In this document: in pieces, positions 62,215-64,000 of the stretch | Numbering within the stretch: position 1 is the first letter of the stretch | Layout: every line of letters begins with the position of its first letter | Assembly (NCBI GenBank): GCA_003344405.1 | Contig: NOWV01000095.1 | Coordinates: forward strand, 124,001 to 188,000 | DNA from: Trichoplax sp. H2 | Taxonomy: Eukaryota > Placozoa > Uniplacotomia > Trichoplacea | Length of the DNA stretch: 64,000 nt | Reading direction: 5' to 3' | Notes under the pieces: generated by a model | Database searches by the model: none | What the model was told of the DNA's origin: nothing | What the model saw: the letters and a program-made list of their open reading frames with translations, nothing else | Translations under genes and position numbers: made by a program

Positions 62215-64000
62215 ATATGGAATGAATTATAACCACTATAAGGAGGTATTTACCGGCAGGCAGATATGTCTCCTGAACAAGTCCTTACTCAAATTTTTTT
62301 TTGAATACCCAAACCTTATTTGCTAAAAATTTAAGCATATAATATAAGACCTACTTGTATGGATTTTTTTGGTTCAGTTACCTCATTAAAATGAGATGAT
62401 GTTCAACGTATTTATTTTTAAAATTTAAAGCGCCATTAGTTTTTAAAATTGCCTTAGTCTACTGCAGCAAACTCTGGTGAAAGGGGTATTATAGCGAGTT
62501 GCTAGTCGAGCTACTGTTTATACTACTTACTTAGAATTGTGTCATGGATGAATTATAACTACTATAAGGAGACATTTACCGGCAGACCTATCTTCTAAAT
62601 AAATCGCTATTGTAATGCCACTCAATTATTTATTTTATTCTTGAATATTCAAATCGTACTTACTAAAAATTCAAACATTTAATATTATACCTACTTGTAT
62701 GGATTTTATTTCAAGTTATCAAATTAAAATTAGACGATATTGAACTTATTTATTTATTTTAAGGATTGAAAGCGTCATCCGTTCTAAAATTACCGCCGTT
62801 TACTGTAGCAGACTCTCGTGATAGGGGTATTATAACGAGTTGCCATTCGAGCTACTATTTATATATACAATATACAGTTTTTCTTGTAGTAGAAGACTGG
62901 AATTGTATCTTGAATAAACTATGACTACTATTCGAAGATATTTTACAGGCCGGCAGACCTATCTTCTGAATAAGTCGCTATTGTAATGCCACTCAATTAT
63001 TTATTTTTATTCTTGAATATTTGAAGCGTTTGTAGCGTTTATACTCAAAATTCAAACATATAGTATTACACTTACTTGTATGGATTTTATTTCAAGTTAT
63101 CAAATTAAAATTAGATGACATTTAACTTATTTATTTATTTTAAGGATTGAAAGCGTCATCCGTTCTAAAATTACCGCCGTTTACTGTAGCAGACTCTAGT
63201 GATAGGGATATTATAACGAGTTGCCATTCGAGCTACTATTTATATATACAATATACAGTTTTTCTTGTAGTAGAAGACTGGAATTGAATGGACTATAACG
63301 ATAAGATATTAACTATAAGATATAACTATAAGATATAACTATAAGATATTTTACAGGCCGGCAGACCTATCTTCTGAATAAGACGTTATAGTAATGCCAC
63401 TCAATTATTTATTTTTATTCTTGAATATTTGAAGCGTTTGTACTCAAAATTCAAACATATAGTATTACACCTACTTGTATGGATTTTATTTCAAGTTATC
63501 AAATTAAAATTAGACGATATTGAACTTATTTATTTATTTTAAGGATTGAAAGCGTCATCCGTTCTAAAATTGCCGCCGTTTACTGTAGCAGACTCTCGTG
63601 ATAGGGGTATTATAACGAGTTGCCATTCGAGCTACTATTTATATATACAATATACAGTTTTTCTTGTAGTAGAAGACTGGAATTGTATCTTGAATGAACT
63701 ATAACTACTATTCGAAGACGTTTTATAGGCCGGCAGACATTTAACCTATTTATTTATTTTAAGGATTGAAAGCGTCATCCGTTCTAAAATTACCGCCGTT
63801 TACTGTAGCAGACTCTCGTGATAGGGGCATTATAACGAGTTGCCATTCGAGCTACTATTTATATATACAATATACAGTTTTTCTTGTAGTAGAAGACTGG
63901 AATTGTATCTTGAATAAACTATGACTACTATTCGAAGATATTTTACAGGCCGGCAGACCTATCTTCTGAATAAGTCCTTATAGTAATGCCACTCAATTTT
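62215..64000. repeat. satellite-like tandem array, about 330-405 bp units, continues past the window
   Basis: The landmark GGCCGGCAGACCTATCTTCTGAATAAG recurs near 62250, 62580, 62950, 63357, 63730 and 63948. Units also hold GATTGAAAGCGTCATCCGTTCTAAAATT, TTATAACGAGTTGCCATTCGAGC and TTTTTCTTGTAGTAGAAGACTGGA. Similarity rises towards the right end, where units are almost identical. One unit (from 63357) has an ACTATAAGATAT microsatellite expansion, and the unit starting near 63730 is cut to about 220 bp. The array runs off the window. Confidence 0.95.

Noticed and set aside
1-64000. CRISPR arrays, operons, bacterial promoters, tRNA or rRNA genes
   Set aside because: Intron-rich animal sequence. 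The tandem repeats are contiguous, without unique spacers of constant length, and no tRNA cloverleaf or rRNA was recognised.

Overview
The window looks like nuclear DNA of an early-branching, compact-genome animal. It is AT-rich and eukaryotic, with GT-AG introns (one gene has eleven in 3.6 kb), metazoan adhesion-receptor architecture, a death domain, SUMO and a zinc-finger splicing-type protein. The very large 42-residue TPR protein and the overall style suggest a placozoan (Trichoplax/Hoilungia type). That placement is inference; no marker here proves the species. All splice sites were read by eye and checked for phase.

Layout. (1) 1-3430: no gene seen. (2) 3431-32236, all minus strand: two three-exon L1CAM-like receptor genes (6 Ig + 5 FN3 + TM) with matching architecture, one without (3431-7932) and one with (27727-32236) a long cytoplasmic tail. 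Between them lie a decayed third copy (about 8650-11260) and a large TPR gene (12506-19237) whose last exon encodes a death domain. Repeat-rich DNA with a strong long hairpin fills 19.9-26.7 kb. (3) 32.3-44.6 kb: a gene desert with decayed tandem repeats. (4) 44608-48226, plus strand: a 12-exon ZNF830/CCDC16 homologue. (5) 48.25-49.45 kb: a dead copy of the 3' part of RSAD1. (6) 51504-52831, minus: a reprolysin (ADAM-type) metalloprotease with a UGA codon in frame and a broken N-terminal frame. (7) 53910-56556, minus: a 7-exon RSAD1/HemW gene. (8) 59202-59393, plus: a possible small secreted peptide. (9) 60262-61002, plus: a SUMO gene whose C-terminus lacks the diglycine. (10) 61.4-64.0 kb: two tandem-repeat arrays, the second running off the window end.

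Functionally this is a mixed neighbourhood, not a pathway. The strongest themes are cell adhesion (L1CAM-like tandem family, with an ankyrin-type tail motif and a PDZ-type C-terminus), a TPR scaffold joined to a death domain that suggests innate-immune or cell-death signalling, and housekeeping genes (ZNF830, RSAD1, SUMO-like). Local tandem duplication followed by decay is pervasive and has affected coding exons, a splice-acceptor region and non-coding DNA.
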